A stretch of 64,000 nucleotides of DNA, taken from NCBI GenBank assembly GCA_029204045.2, contig CM055071.1, positions 17,766,867 to 17,830,866 on the forward strand, read 5' to 3'. Positions 20,000-32,083 of the stretch are shown one piece after another; within the stretch, counting starts at the first letter, position 1, and each line of letters begins with the position of its first letter. A program made the translations under genes and the position numbers. The notes beneath the pieces were generated by a model, which saw nothing but the letters and a program-made list of their open reading frames with translations, was not told where the DNA came from and did no database searches. This DNA is from Tillandsia leiboldiana. Taxonomy: Eukaryota > Streptophyta > Magnoliopsida > Poales > Bromeliaceae.

Positions 20000-22900
20000 T
20001 TATACATCAAAAGAACTAATTAGACCCATGCTACAAACATGATCTTTATATGACCCAGGTGCTAGCCCCTTGGTCATTGGGTCTGCAACCATACACTTGG
20101 TACTGATGTATTCAATTCTAACATATCCTTCATTTATCTTCTCTCTCACCACAAGATACTTGGTGTCCAAGTGTTTGCACCCCGTCGTAATCTTGTTGTT
20201 ATTGGCAAAGGAAACTGCAGCTGAACTATCACAGAAAATCTTTATTGGACGAGCAATGGAGTCCACAATCTTTAAGTCTGTGATAAAATTCCTAAGCCAA
20301 ATAGCCTGTGATGTGGTCTCATAACATGCAATGTACTCTGCAGCCATGGTCGAAGGAGCAGTAATACTTTGTTTGCTGCTCTTCCATGAAATCGCTCCAC
20401 CAGCAAGCAGAAAAATATACCCAGTTGTAGACTTTCTGGTATCCGGGCATCCCGCAAAATCAGAGTCTGAATATCCGATCAGCTCCAAATGATCTGATCT
20501 TCTGTATATCAGCATATGATCCAAAGTACCCTTCAAATACCTCATAACTTTCTTAGCAGCCTTCCAATGCTCCATACCTGGATTACTTTGATACCTGCCA
20601 AGCAATCCAACGGCAAAAGCAATATCCGGACGTGTGCACGTCTGTGCATACATAAGACTACCAACTGCAGAGGCATATGGTATGGTTTTCATCTGTTCAA
20701 TTTCTAATTGGTTCTTGGGACACTGAAAAGCATTAAGCTTAACCCTTTTCTGAACGGGAGCAACACTCGGTTTACAATTATGCATTTCAAAATTTTTCAA
20801 AACTTTCTTTATGTAGGCCTTTTGAGATAGACCGAGTAAACCTTTATGTCTATCTCTTTTAATTTCAATACCAAGAACATATGAGGCCTCACCTAAATCT
20901 TTCATTTCAAAATTTTGGAAAAGAAATTCTTTAGTGTCATGCAATAGTCCGAGATCATTACTGGCAAGCAAAATATCATCAACATAAATGACTAAGAAAA
21001 TTATTTTACTCCCACTAACCTTCAGATATATACATTGATCAACAATGTTTTCTTTAAAACCAAAGGTTAAAACGGTTTGTTTAAACTTTAAATACCATTG
21101 TCGGGAGGTCTGTTTTAGTCCATATATTGATTTCTTTAATTTGCATACCAAGTGCTCCTTTTCTTTTTGTGAGAATCCTTCAGGTTGACTCATATATACC
21201 TCTTCATGAAGATCTCCATTTAAAAAAGCAATTTTTACATCCATCTGGTATAGCTCGAGATCGTAATGAGCAACCAGAGCCATAATCACACGGAAAGATT
21301 CCTTTCTCGATACCGGAGAGAAAGTCTCTTTATAATCAATGCCTTCTTTCTGAGTAAACCCTTTTGCCACAAGACGGGCCTTGTATTTCTCTATGTTACC
21401 TTTGGAATCCCATTTGATTTTATAAACCCACTTGCATCCTACAGGTTTAACTCCTATAGGTAACTCAACAAGATCCCATACCTTATTGTGGTTCATGGAT
21501 TCAATCTCATCTTTCATGGCATTGTACCATTCTGTTGCATTACTGCTATTTATGGCTTCGGAAAAACTAAGAGGATCATCAAAGTTCTGACCATTCTCAT
21601 AAAGATAAACAATATAATCGCTAAACATAGCCGGTCTTCTCTGTCTTGAGGATCTTCTTAAATCTATCTGATCATCCACTTGTAAATCTTGATGTGGATT
21701 ATCAATGATAGGTTCACTTTCACTTTGTGGTTCCAAAATAACTTGTTGTTCTACTGGAACTGGAACCATCAAATTATTAGGAACAATAATGGGTATATTC
21801 TGTACAGAATCTAAATGCTCTTGAATTTCATCAAATTCAACGAATAGAGGTTCAGAGCTCCCACTAACTGTTTCATCCTCAATAAACCGTGTTGTTTTAG
21901 TTTCTACAATCTTTATAGGAAGTGATGGACAGTAAAACTTATACCCTTTGGACCTTTCTGAATAACCAATAAAATATTCTGAAATGGTTCGAGGATCCAA
22001 TTTCTTTATTTGTGGGTCATACAATTTGGCCTCAGCTTGACAACCCCATGTATGAAAATGTCTTAAACTGGGTTTTCTACCTGTCCAAAGCTCAAAAGGA
22101 GTCTTAGTGACAGCCTTAGTAGGGACCCGATTAAGAATATATATGGCAGTTTTGAGCGCCTCACCCCACAATGATATCGGAAGGGTAGAATTACTGATCA
22201 TACTCATGAGCATATCAATTAATGTGCGATTCCTTCTTTCAGCAACACCATTCTGCTCAGGTGTGCCTGGCATGGTGTACTGTGGAACAATCCCGCACTA
22301 CTCTAGAAACCTAGCGAAAGGCCCAGGAATTTGGCCTTTATCTGTCTGTCTACCAAAATATTCACCACCCCTATCTGATCTGACCACTTTTATCTTTCTC
22401 TCGAGTTGATTCTCTACTTCAGCCTTATATGCCTTAAAGGCATCTAATGTTTCAGATTTCTCTTTAAGCAAGTAAAGATAGCCATATCGAGAGTAGTCAT
22501 CAGTAAATGTGATAAAATATTTATGGCCAGTAAACGTAAGAGGGAGAGGTCCGCATATATCCGTATGAATCAGCTCTAATGTTCCATCACACCTTTTGGC
22601 ACCTTTAGAAGAGGTTTTGGTCTGCTTTCCCTTTATGCAGTCCACACACGTTCCAAAATCAGAGAAGTCAAGATCATTCAAAATTCCTTCTCTAATTAAC
22701 CTTTGGATTCTCTGTTTCGATATGTGTCCCAACCTCCTATGCCATAACATGGATGACTTTTCATTATTAATGTCACGTTTTGATCCAACATTTCCGTGCA
22801 TGGTAAGAAGGATTTCACTATACGAATGATCTAAAGATACTTTATATAGATTATTTTCCAAAACACCAGAGCCAACTATCTCAGATTTGTAGGATAACGA

Positions 22901-24046
22901 AAAAACTTTATTATCAAAATTGAAACTATATCCCAAACCAACAAGTTTCGAAATAGAAATTAAATTCTTTGAAAAATTTGGAACATAAAAAGTATCACTT
23001 AGATCCAAAACATAACCACCAGAAAGAACTAATCTAAATGTTCCTACAAATTTAACTTTAGTTGGATTTCCTTCAGCAGTATAGATAGTGGCTTCATCTT
23101 TATTGGGTTTCCTGCGGTTTAGAAATCCCTGCACGGAATTCGCCACATGGCATGTGGCACCAGAGTCAATCCACCAAGTATTAGATGGAACAGAAACTAA
23201 ATGCAACTCATGCATCAAAACCAGAAACTTACCTTTCTTCTGGAGCTATTTCTGATACTTTAGACAATCTTTCTTTATATGACCCTTTTTCTTGCAAAAG
23301 AAGCACTTGGGAGTCCAATTACTTGATTGGCTTTGTAAACCAGACATGACTTCCAAGTTCTTCTTTTTCGAGCCATTCTTGCCTTTACCATTCTTAGTAC
23401 GCTTTATTTGTCCCTTGTGAGAAACAAAGTCAACTGTATTTTATTTTTCTTGTATCAATCTGCCTTCCTCTTGCACACACATAGTCAACAATTCATTGAT
23501 TGACCATTTATCCTTATGTGTGTTATAAGAGATCTGAAATGGTCCATATTCAGATAGTAAGGAGTTCAAAATAAAGTGCACTAAGAATGAATCAGAGATG
23601 GTTACTTCAAGTGCAGTGAGCTGCGCTGCAATATCTCGCATTTCCATAATGTGCTCGCGAATCGAGCCATTTCCGGAGTACTTCATGGAAGACAGTTTAT
23701 TCATTAGGGTACTTGCCAAAGCTTTACTGGAGCTTACAAACTGTTGCTCCACAGCATTTAAGAAATCGCGGGCTGTCTTACATTCAGGAATAGAGTTCCG
23801 AATGTTTTTACCGACACGCGCCTTCATCAGCATCAAATTAAGTCGATTAGAGCGCTCCCACTTTTCCAAAGATGCTGTTTGGATTGGCGTACTTTGATCT
23901 GTAAGAGGAAGAGGTTTTTCCTCTCTCAGAGCCAAATCGAGATCCATACACCCTAATGTAAGCATAATCTGTTCTTTCCACTCCGAGTAATTAGAACCAT
24001 TAAGCATAGGAACAGAATCACCAATAGGAACAAAGGATGAAGTCAT
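20000..24046 (-). pseudogene. Copia gag-pol polyprotein with three in-frame stops
   Basis: One frame of 1349 codons. Gag begins MTSSFVPIGDSVPMLNG (24046; UBN2-type capsid). The zinc knuckle CFFCKKKGHIKKDC lies near 23,310-23,270. Protease motif W-WIDSGAT is near 23,170. The gag-pre-integrase zinc region (WHRRLGHIS...CVDCIKGKQ) is near 22,740-22,620, and the integrase core residues near 22,570 (HTD), 22,510 (DDYSR) and 22,260 (QNGVAERRN). Reverse transcriptase follows, with YVDDILLAS near 20,980, then RNase H (GYSDSDFAGC, AEYIA) near 20,480-20,320. Stops: TAA 23443-23441, TAG 23248-23246 (just after the knuckle), TAG 22300-22298 (inside the integrase core). No frameshift. The product is a replication polyprotein of a cytoplasmic particle in this family; here it could be made only in fragments. 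Confidence 0.93.
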
Positions 24047-25470
24047 AGCTGAAAAATAAAATGCATGTCTTTATTAATAAGAAACCACATCATAATATTC
24101 CACACCAAAATTAGAAAAATATAATTTATATGACATCACAACACCTCATTTGGGAGCAGAATTATGAGCATAAATATTTTTCTTTCTTTCTTTATACATA
24201 TACTTTATATGACATCATAACCCCTCCTTTGGGAGCAGAGTTACGAGCATAAATATGTAATTTCTTTATCAGAAATTAATTTAGACTTTCTGTAGATCGT
24301 GATAATTTCAAGTTTTCCATATGAAGAAATTGTCAGCTTTGGCCAGGCAAATTTCTCCAAACGAGTTACAAGAAAATTACCATCCTACACCACCCATATA
24401 CCTTTGTGTCTAGAATCATACTAAACAAAAATAATAGGGTGCAATTTTTACATGCACTTCTTTAAAACGATTAATTCACTATTTCTTCTGAACGAGGCCG
24501 CTTTGGCTTGCACCCGAACAGTTGAAACAATAAATTAATTTGACTTAGTGCCGTATAATTAACATGAAAATTATCCAAAACAACGCTACTTTAAAGTAAA
24601 TTAATTTATTATTCTTTAGTTAGGGCCGCTTTGGCTTGCACCTAATTAATCGAAATAATAAATTAATTTAACTTAGCGTCTAGATTTAAATAATCTTACA
24701 ACAATTACGATTATTTAATTTTCATGTTATGTCTGATCAAAATAACACTTTATGATATACATAAGTATAGATGCAATAATTTAAAATATAATATTGCAAT
24801 CATAAAATTTATGTATATCCATATTTCACCATAAATATCAGATAAAAGAATTTATGATAAATTAATATTGTATGCAAAATTTAAATCCTTATGTGAACGG
24901 ATTCTTTATGTTCACAATACTTTATTAACTCATGAATCGAAATAAGATGAATTAATAAACATAATAATTAAAAAAAAACTTTATGAATTCGGAACAAATA
25001 AATAAGTTTTTTAATAACAGATTAAAGTCCAATTAAAGAAAGATAGCCACAATCGTAAGAATTATATTGCCTCGGACCCAAAAAAGGCACAAACCACAAA
25101 TTTATTTTTCTTCAATTAATTGGATTTCATTCAAAACAACCCATAGAGTCCCAAAATTACGACAAACCAAAATGATGCAGTAGTGTCGTACTGTAAGGTC
25201 ACACATAAACAAAACCGAGTGGCCTTATGACGTTTTTTTCAAAATTGGAAAACTAAGAAATAACGATATCCAAATTAAAAAAAAAAAAGAAAAAATAAAG
25301 CACATCAACAACAATAAGATGGCCTTTAACAAATCATATGACGTGGCAATATTTCAAGAAAATCTTGACTATATATAATTAGATTCAAAGTCTAAAATCC
25401 GTTTAAAAAAAAAAAAAAATCATCATTATTCAATTCAATTTAATAAAGCATACAATATTAAATTTATCTA
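24047..25470 (-). other. Copia leader with two sets of tandem repeats
   Basis: No gene. Set 1: TATGACATCA[CT]AAC...TTGGGAGCAGA[AG]TTA[TC]GAGCATAAATAT at about 24131-24178 and 24211-24258 (unit about 80 bp). Set 2: GGCCGCTTTGGCTTGCACC at about 24498 and 24626, each followed by AATAAATTAATTT and GACTTAG-like words (unit about 128 bp). Confidence 0.7.
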
Positions 25471-25474
25471 ACCT

Positions 25475-25489
25475 GGCTCCGATACCAAT
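25475..25489 (-). other. Primer-binding site of the copia element
   Basis: Minus strand reads TGGTATCGGAGCCAGG starting two bases after the 5' LTR end. This is complementary to the 3' end of initiator methionine tRNA with one change (A to G at the eighth base) from the usual TGGTATCAGAGC. Confidence 0.85.
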
Positions 25490-25942
25490 TGATGGGATTT
25501 ATATGGTATAAAATAAAATCGAATACATACCAATATTCAGGATCATAAATAAAACTGTAAATTAACTTACAGAGCGCCATCGAGAAAAAATTCTTGATTA
25601 AACAGCGGAAGCAAAAAATTCGGTTGCAATACTAAACCGTACCGACCGAACTAGGTAATCTGGTTTCTCCTCCTTTCTCAGGCACTTTTTCGTATAGTGT
25701 GAATTTAATGGATAATCTTACCAGAATGCACATGAGTAGGTGGCAGGACCAGTACCCCTTTATATAGATTCCAGATCGACTTCCCATCAATGTCTGATTA
25801 GGATTCTATTTAATTTAAATGGATGGGAAAGGAATAAGATATACCATATCAAGTAATTCTATATCTTTTAGGATTGACCTTATCTATAATAAATCCAAAT
25901 TTAAATATAATTAATTAGTCCACATATATGGAAATCCTAACA
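25490..25942 (-). repeat. 5' LTR of the copia element
   Basis: Same length and ends as the 3' LTR. Differences are scattered substitutions (for example ACAAAGCGTC versus ACAGAGCGCC). With the commonly used rate of about 1.3e-8 per site per year the divergence suggests roughly one million years, an inference from an eye count. Confidence 0.93.
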
Positions 25943-26590
25943 TAAAATACTATAGAGTTTAGATTTCAATAATAAAAAAAAAAGTATCAATAAAACAATA
26001 ATACTTATACTTTTTTTTTGTTTTTTTGAAATATACATTTCACACTTTATCTTTTCAATGAGCGGGGTGTGGTGACAAATCACTCACAAATTATGAAGTG
26101 ATTCTTAAAAAACATCCCACACTTAATGTAGAATGTATATTTTTTTTTTAAGATGTATATATAGTATTGCTTTTATCAATGTAGCCTATAATTATAGGCA
26201 TTTGACCCAGCTTTTGTCTATCTTAAGTTGCTTTTTCTAAATGACAAAATTATCCCTGATCCGATTATCTAATTCTCATGCTAAATAACAATATACGTGT
26301 ATTGTCTTTCACATTTTGTCTTTACGCCGTACAATCCTCATTCTCTCTCTTGTTCTCTCTCTTTCTCTCAAATTTTCTATTTTAATTTGGCAAATAACAT
26401 ACGAAGATCCCTCAACTACAAGCAATTTTGGAATAGGCCCACTATTTTTTTGTATTGACATATCTTTAACCCTTTTTTTTAGTAATTCTAGTTAGTTAAG
26501 TAATTTTATTAAATTTATATATCAACTTACTATTAATTATTAATTATTTTAATTCTATTTGATAAAAAAATTTAAAAAAATAAATTTAAT
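25943..26590. other. AT-rich spacer with a possible small inverted-repeat element
   Basis: No gene. Around 26018-26160 an imperfect inverted repeat (GAAATATACATTTCACAC versus the reverse complement of TTAATGTAGAATGTATAT) bounds about 140 bp, reminiscent of a MITE. Ends and target duplication are not clear enough to call. Confidence 0.3.
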
Positions 26591-26640
26591 AGAATTATTT
26601 AGAAATTTGATAAAATTTTACTTTACTTATCTAATAATAG

Positions 26641-27445
26641 AATTATTTAGAAATTTGATAAAATTTTAATTTACTTATCTAATCACACGATTTAATAAAA
26701 ATAATTAGTTAAGTAAAAAATACTAAAGTAAAGGATTGTGGCTTCTTTCAAATAGTTGTGGAAGATTTTTTTACAAGTATAGTTTTTTTTTAAAAGATTT
26801 CTAAATTTCTTATAGTTGGAGGGTCTACATTTGTTTCTACTTTTGATTTTATTAAATTTTATTTTTCTTATACTTCACAACAATAGCGGTCATGCACCTA
26901 AACCGTTAATTTAGTCGGTTTGGGCTATAACACCTCAGCTTCTTAGTGGGTCATCCATCCTAAAATTACTCTAGTTCTAACACGCTTAACATTCTTAACC
27001 TCTTGGATCTAACTACCACCCAAAGTATTATAGCCGGGTTAAGAAATTATTTAGAAATTTGATAAAATTTTAATTTACTTATCTAATCACACGATTTAAT
27101 AAAAATAATTAATTAAGCAAAAAATACTAAAGTAAAGGATTGTGGCTTCTTTCAAATAGTTGTGGAAGATTTTTTTACAAGTATAGTTTTTTTTAAAAGA
27201 TTTCTAAATTTCTTATAGTTGGAGGGTCTACATTTGTTTTTACTTTTGATTTTATTAAATTTTATTTTTCTTATAATTCACAACAATAGCGGTCATGCAC
27301 CTAAACCGTTAATTTAGTCGGTTTGTGCTGTAACACCTCAGCTTCCTAGTGGGTCATCCATCCTAAAATTACTCTAGTTATAACACGCTTAACCTTCTTA
27401 ACCTCTTGAATCTAACTACCACCCAAAGTGTTATAGCCGGATTAA
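26641..27445 (+). repeat. 404-bp direct tandem duplication
   Basis: 26641-27040 and 27045-27445 are near-identical copies (offset 403-404 bp), from AATTATTTAGAAATTTG to TTATAGCCGG. Each ends within the first about 115 bp of the TRIM left LTR, so the duplication happened after the TRIM inserted. A 50-bp tandem copy of the start (26591-26640) precedes it. Confidence 0.85.
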
Positions 27446-27891
27446 AAAATTTAGTCCTATTTATACCTTATATAAAGGACTAATCCAAATTCTGGAGGTG
27501 TTAAATTTCTCCTCCCTTTAAGCTCTGACGTTCTTGTCAGACTTAGAAACCAGGCGATGTGAAACTCGTCTCGCTACCATTAACCGACCTTATGAGGAGT
27601 CACGCTCCACACACAACGATTATCAACCGGGCAGCCGAGCTCTGCCCCGCTGTATAATCCAGGCTCAGCCGATACTCATCTCATACTTCCGGCTGGTGAT
27701 AAGCTCTGATACCAACTATGACGCCCTACTTCCCAGTGGGTCACCCATCCTAAAACTACTCTAACTCTAGCACGCTTAACTCTCTTAACCTCTTGTGTCT
27801 AACTACCACCCAAAGTGCTATAGCCGGGTTAAAAAGTTTAGTCATATTTATACCTTATATAAAGGACTAATCAAAATCCTGGGGTATTATA
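27329..27891 (-). mobile_element. TRIM (terminal-repeat retrotransposon in miniature), 563 bp
   Basis: Terminal direct repeats 27329-27503 (175 bp) and 27719-27891 (173 bp) share GTGGGTCA[TC]CCATCCTAAAA, TAACTACCACCCAAAGTG and TATACCTTATATAAAGGAC. On the minus strand a primer site TGGTATCAGAGC sits four bases inside the right repeat, and a purine tract AAAGGGAGGAGAAA precedes the left repeat. There is no coding capacity, as expected for a TRIM, which depends on other elements' proteins. The right flank is TGGGC; the left flank is TGTGC in this copy but TGGGC in the upstream tandem copy (26921-26925), so the original target duplication was TGGGC. Confidence 0.85.
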
Positions 27892-27975
27892 TGGGCACGC
27901 GCACAGACCCACAGAACGAGTAAGACCTCTCCATACCCGTCCGAAGTGGTGATACATCTCAACAGTATAACCTGC

Positions 27976-29382
27976 TGTTGAGACCAGAATTTTTAACACT
28001 CAAGGAAGTGGCACATGGCATCAACCATCGGTTGAAAGACATCAGCCGACAGGGGCTTGAGTCGATAAAGAGGGACTCGCGTCTCGATCGAGACCGGTCT
28101 CGATTACGGAAGAGAACAGCGCGCGATACATGTCATCGGCCGAAGACATCAACCGATGAAGGGAGAGGGATCCGCGTCCTGATCCGGGCCAATCTCAGTC
28201 GCGCAAGAATATAGCACGCGACATAGGCTATCGGCTAAGAGCATAAGCCGATAAGAGAAGCAGTCGACAAAGGAAACCAATGCCTCGTCCAGGATTAACT
28301 TCGGCTGCCACTAGACATCGAATCGCCCCGATTAGACGATGAAACAGGCAGAGTCGGAATCAACTTTCGGTTAATCAAGCCGAAGAAGGAAAGACCCACG
28401 TCTTGTTTCAGACCAGTCTTGGGCGTGTGACAGTACAATACGAGGTGCACGTCTTCGGATGAAGGCTTAGCCGACAAGAGAAGCGATCAATAGGAGGATT
28501 ATCGCCTCATCCAAGACCGTCTCTCAGCCGAAGAAAGATACAAGACCGTCTCAGTCAAGCAACGGAAGGGGCAAAGTCAAGGTCAATTCTCCGCAGCTCG
28601 AAGCTACAGAAGGAAAGATCTTGAACGGAGTAGTGCAAGATTAGGGCGCAAATCCCGTAATTAACCCAAAAAGGGAAGCAACGCCCAGCATAGGGAAGCG
28701 CCGAAGATCACGCTTCGGCACGACAATCAGGGGATGAACCTAGATGGAAAACGGCCACTATCCTATTGAGGATAATCGATTCAAAAGGAGATGGTTGAGG
28801 AATTCCTTGTAATTCCCTTTCGATTATGCCGATTTCTAAATCGGCGGTTATACACCCTGGTTCGAAACTGTATAAATACCCGAACCATCGAAGAAAAAGG
28901 GGTCCGACAACCTCGCAAGCCCGGTACCACCCCAGCTTCTTCATATCTTAGGAGTATGTTAACTTAACTTTTACCGCTTTCCTTTACTGCTTTCCTAGGA
29001 GTAGGCTTAATTGTAATCTCTATCCCTACCTTCTTCCTTGTATCCCCTTCCCAAGCAATATAAAGTTATAATCGGCCAATCAGCTGTGTCTTTTTTGTAT
29101 CTTGTTCTATAAAGCTATAATCAGCTCCTTAGGCGTGTCATTATCATTCTCTCTTTTTCTCGATTCGGCTACTCTAAGTCGAAATCGGCAATCTCTCTCC
29201 ACCTCCGTAAACCCGATTCGGCTATTCTAAGCCGAACTGTCGTGAGAGTTATCAGAGGAGAACTCGGCCGAGCAGATCCCTCCTCGGCCCGATCGCTTGA
29301 TCTGTTGGCACGCGGCACATTCGACATCTCTGAGGGTCATTCCCGGGGGCCGATCACACACAGCCACTTTTTGGCCCCAACA
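27976..29382 (+). mobile_element. Solo LTR, 1407 bp, TSD CCTGC
   Basis: Begins TGTTGAGACCAG, ends TTTTTGGCCCCAACA. Perfect 5-bp duplications CCTGC flank it (27971-27975 and 29383-29387). A TATA box in CTGTATAAATACCCG lies at 28871. Repeated phrases such as CATCGGCCGAAGACATC and GCCGA[CT]AAGAGAAGC occur in the first half. There is no primer site or coding sequence next to it, so it is a recombination remnant of a full element, probably Ty3/gypsy by length. Confidence 0.88.
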
Positions 29383-29387
29383 CCTGC

Positions 29388-29587
29388 ACAAAGAGATACA
29401 TATAATATCATAGTACAACTACTAAATTTGAACAATCAATTTTAAACTCCTCGAGAACAAATAAAGTTGATACATATAAACTAGAAATGAAACTTCATTA
29501 CAATTACATCTTTTTCTTTTCCCAAATAATACAAGATTCACTGTAGCACAAAAAGGATACATCTAGACCTTGTTAGGTCTACTACTC
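29388..29587. other. Short AT-rich segment
   Basis: Host DNA between the solo LTR and LTR-H; nothing recognised. Confidence 0.4.
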
Positions 29588-32022
29588 TGCAACGCCCTTA
29601 CCGCGGTCCCGAGCCTCACATGCAACACCTGAATCTGAAAAGGGGATAAACCACAGGAAGTGAGAACTACAAATAATTTTCAGCGGGTGCATCCACCGAT
29701 AAACATGCTCTACACTAACTTGGTCCAAAAAAAGTATTAGTAGCGATATAATATTAATATCAAATATTTCTATACTAGTATGCAATTAAACAATTACACT
29801 ACTAAAACTCATGTGCATCATCATGCCACTATACTACTATGCCACCATACCATTAGACTACTATGCCACTAACCACAAGCCATTTCCTATCAAACCGTTC
29901 ATGATTTCATTATCACTTTGTGATTTAAGTTTATATAGAGTGTCTCGTAGAGAGTCAATATATACGCATACCCCTTTCTAGTCGGCGATAGTTTAAGTTC
30001 ATATTGAACACACCTCATGGAGAGTCGGCATATGCATATACTCCTCACCAATCGGGAGGTATATAAGTTTCATACCCACGGCACCCAAGTACCACATAGA
30101 GAGTCAAAATTTGCTCGGCCCTCCCTTGAGAGTCAACATATGCACACAGACCTCCCAATTAACATTTTGACACTTTCGAAAGGTCTCTGTATATTTTTTC
30201 ACATGTTCTTGACTTTAGGGTTACAACATATGCCTTATGGACACTAATTTGTTCTCTAGTTTACCTTTAACCTAGAGTTCCATTGCCTCTATATCTCACC
30301 TTAGGTTTTCGCCTAAATTAAATGCCACATATTTCAACCTACATCTAAATTCTCATTTTCCTTTTATGTATACTATTCATTTATTCCCATTTTCTACATA
30401 AGGGCTAAATCCTAATTCATGCCTCATATACAAGAATGCATCTTAACCCCCTACTTACTCACTAACATGTTTCTAAATCAAAGAAGATGTCACGTCTCGG
30501 GAGTCTTTTTGTAAGATATTTTAAATAATTAACCATTTTTAAAAACACGAGTGAAGCAAAAACCCCATATTTTTTTTAAAAAAAAACAATCTTGCCCACG
30601 GGATGTGCTCAGACTCGCCATACACACAAGTTCTCTCTATCCAAACGGACAGAGTCTTTCCCATACATGTATAGTGAAGAGCAACAATACATCCAGAATC
30701 CAACCACACAATTACACGCCACAAAAGAAGAATACAATGCATGCTCATACACCTAAGCGGTTTTTAGCGAAGATGATGCATGCTCATTAAACAATAGGCA
30801 AGCAATGGAAATCGATACTTTGAAAACTATGCCCACACGGCGCATTCTTTTGAAAACTTAAAGCACAACAATAATCAAGTTTTGCGAACCACGTCCACAC
30901 GACGTATTGTTTTGAAATCATCGAATTCACAAAACCACGTCCACACGGCATATTATTTTGAAATCATCGAATTCACAAAACCACGTCCACTTGGCGTATT
31001 ATTTGAAATCATAAATACCAAAAATATTACAAATATACCATTCATTATTTGAACCACAGAACCACAAAAATAACTAACTAATTACGGTACAAACAGAATA
31101 AAGAAAAAAGTAACTAAAGCATAAAAAATAAAGCCAAAAGAAAAAAGAAGTCGACGAACTAGACCCCTATCTATGTTGCCTCCTCACGCACATCCTGATC
31201 CTTACCACCACTAGGACCTATAAAAACAATGGGGTGAAAAACACGAACTGAATCATATTTCTTAGTGGGTACAACAAGCTGACGGGGACAAGTCGTACTC
31301 GCAGGGCAACTTGAATACATAAGCTGGATAGAGAAAGAGATATACATATGTGAACTAAAACATGAACCACAATAGCAAACGATAAGTAATGGAGATATAA
31401 GAAATGAAATACAGATAATCGCTACTGTAGCTATCCATCTAATAACATACCAACCAGACGTGCTGTCCAAATACTAAACCAATCATATAACTGCCATATC
31501 GATCTGTAAACCTCAGGCAAAGCCTTATAGGTTGCTCAACTGTCGGTGCATAATAACCCTAACCGCAAAATACCACAAATACTACAAATACCGCAAGGGG
31601 CTCCCTCATGCAAAATGCCGCATGGGGATCACGGGTCATACACGACCGCCTCTCCAAAAAAATACACCATTGCTGGGGGCCAAGCCGCTAGTATGTGTGA
31701 ACTGCACCATGAGCGTTGCGATCAATGTAAATGCTCATAGCCAATTGTGGCAAATGGCCGCAAGGTAACCAACTAGGAGAATCGACCTCACGATCACTAT
31801 AGTATCAAGATATATGTGAAACGACCATCTAAATCAATTAGATGTCAACTAATGTCACTATGTTAATAGTGTGATGACCTGACCCGCTAGCAATAATAAC
31901 TCGTTGGGCCTAAACCACCGACCGAAAATGCTAAAGCCCAGTTATTAATACTAGCGTGTATGGTTTCATATATCTAATCAGAATTTCAATCCCATCCAAT
32001 GTGGGACTATTGGGGTGTTACA
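29588..32022 (-). repeat. LTR-H, 3' LTR of a minus-strand Ty3/gypsy-like element (about 2.4 kb)
   Basis: The plus-strand edge TGCAACGCCC (29588) and the end TTGGGGTGTTACA (32022) give, on the element strand, TGTAACACCCCAATAG... to ...GGGCGTTGCA. After removing the LTR-alpha inserted at 32022/32023, the adjoining interior (39879-39939) reads on the element strand ...AAATGAGGGGAGTT directly before TGTAACACC, a polypurine tract. Contains direct repeats of CCACGTCCACACGGC[GA]TATT (about 30830-31000). No protein gene. Confidence 0.55.
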
Positions 32023-32083
32023 TGTGAGGACCCGAATCCCTGCTAGAGGATTACTGTTGGATCAGCAGCTTCTGGAGGCCTAT

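Larger units (their letters stand above)
19182..25942 (-). mobile_element. Complete Ty1/copia element with 453-bp LTRs, TSD TAAAA
   Basis: 6761 bp, minus strand. LTRs 19182-19634 (3') and 25490-25942 (5') are each 453 bp and differ at about 14 positions by eye (about 97% identity). The 5-bp duplication TAAAA is at 19177-19181 and 25943-25947. The primer site lies beside the 5' LTR, and a polypurine tract AAGTGGGAGAT (plus strand 19635-19645) precedes the 3' LTR. A single gag-pol frame (24046-20000) has three stop codons, so this copy is not autonomous. The leader between LTR and gag is unusually long (about 1.4 kb) and contains tandem repeats. Not a Sirevirus: short LTRs and no envelope-like ORF. 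Finer lineage not assigned. Confidence 0.95.

Noticed and set aside
22298..22300. Possible programmed read-through of the TAG in the copia integrase
   Set aside because: The stop falls within the integrase core, unlike natural read-through sites at the gag/pol border; two other stops are present, so decay is simpler.
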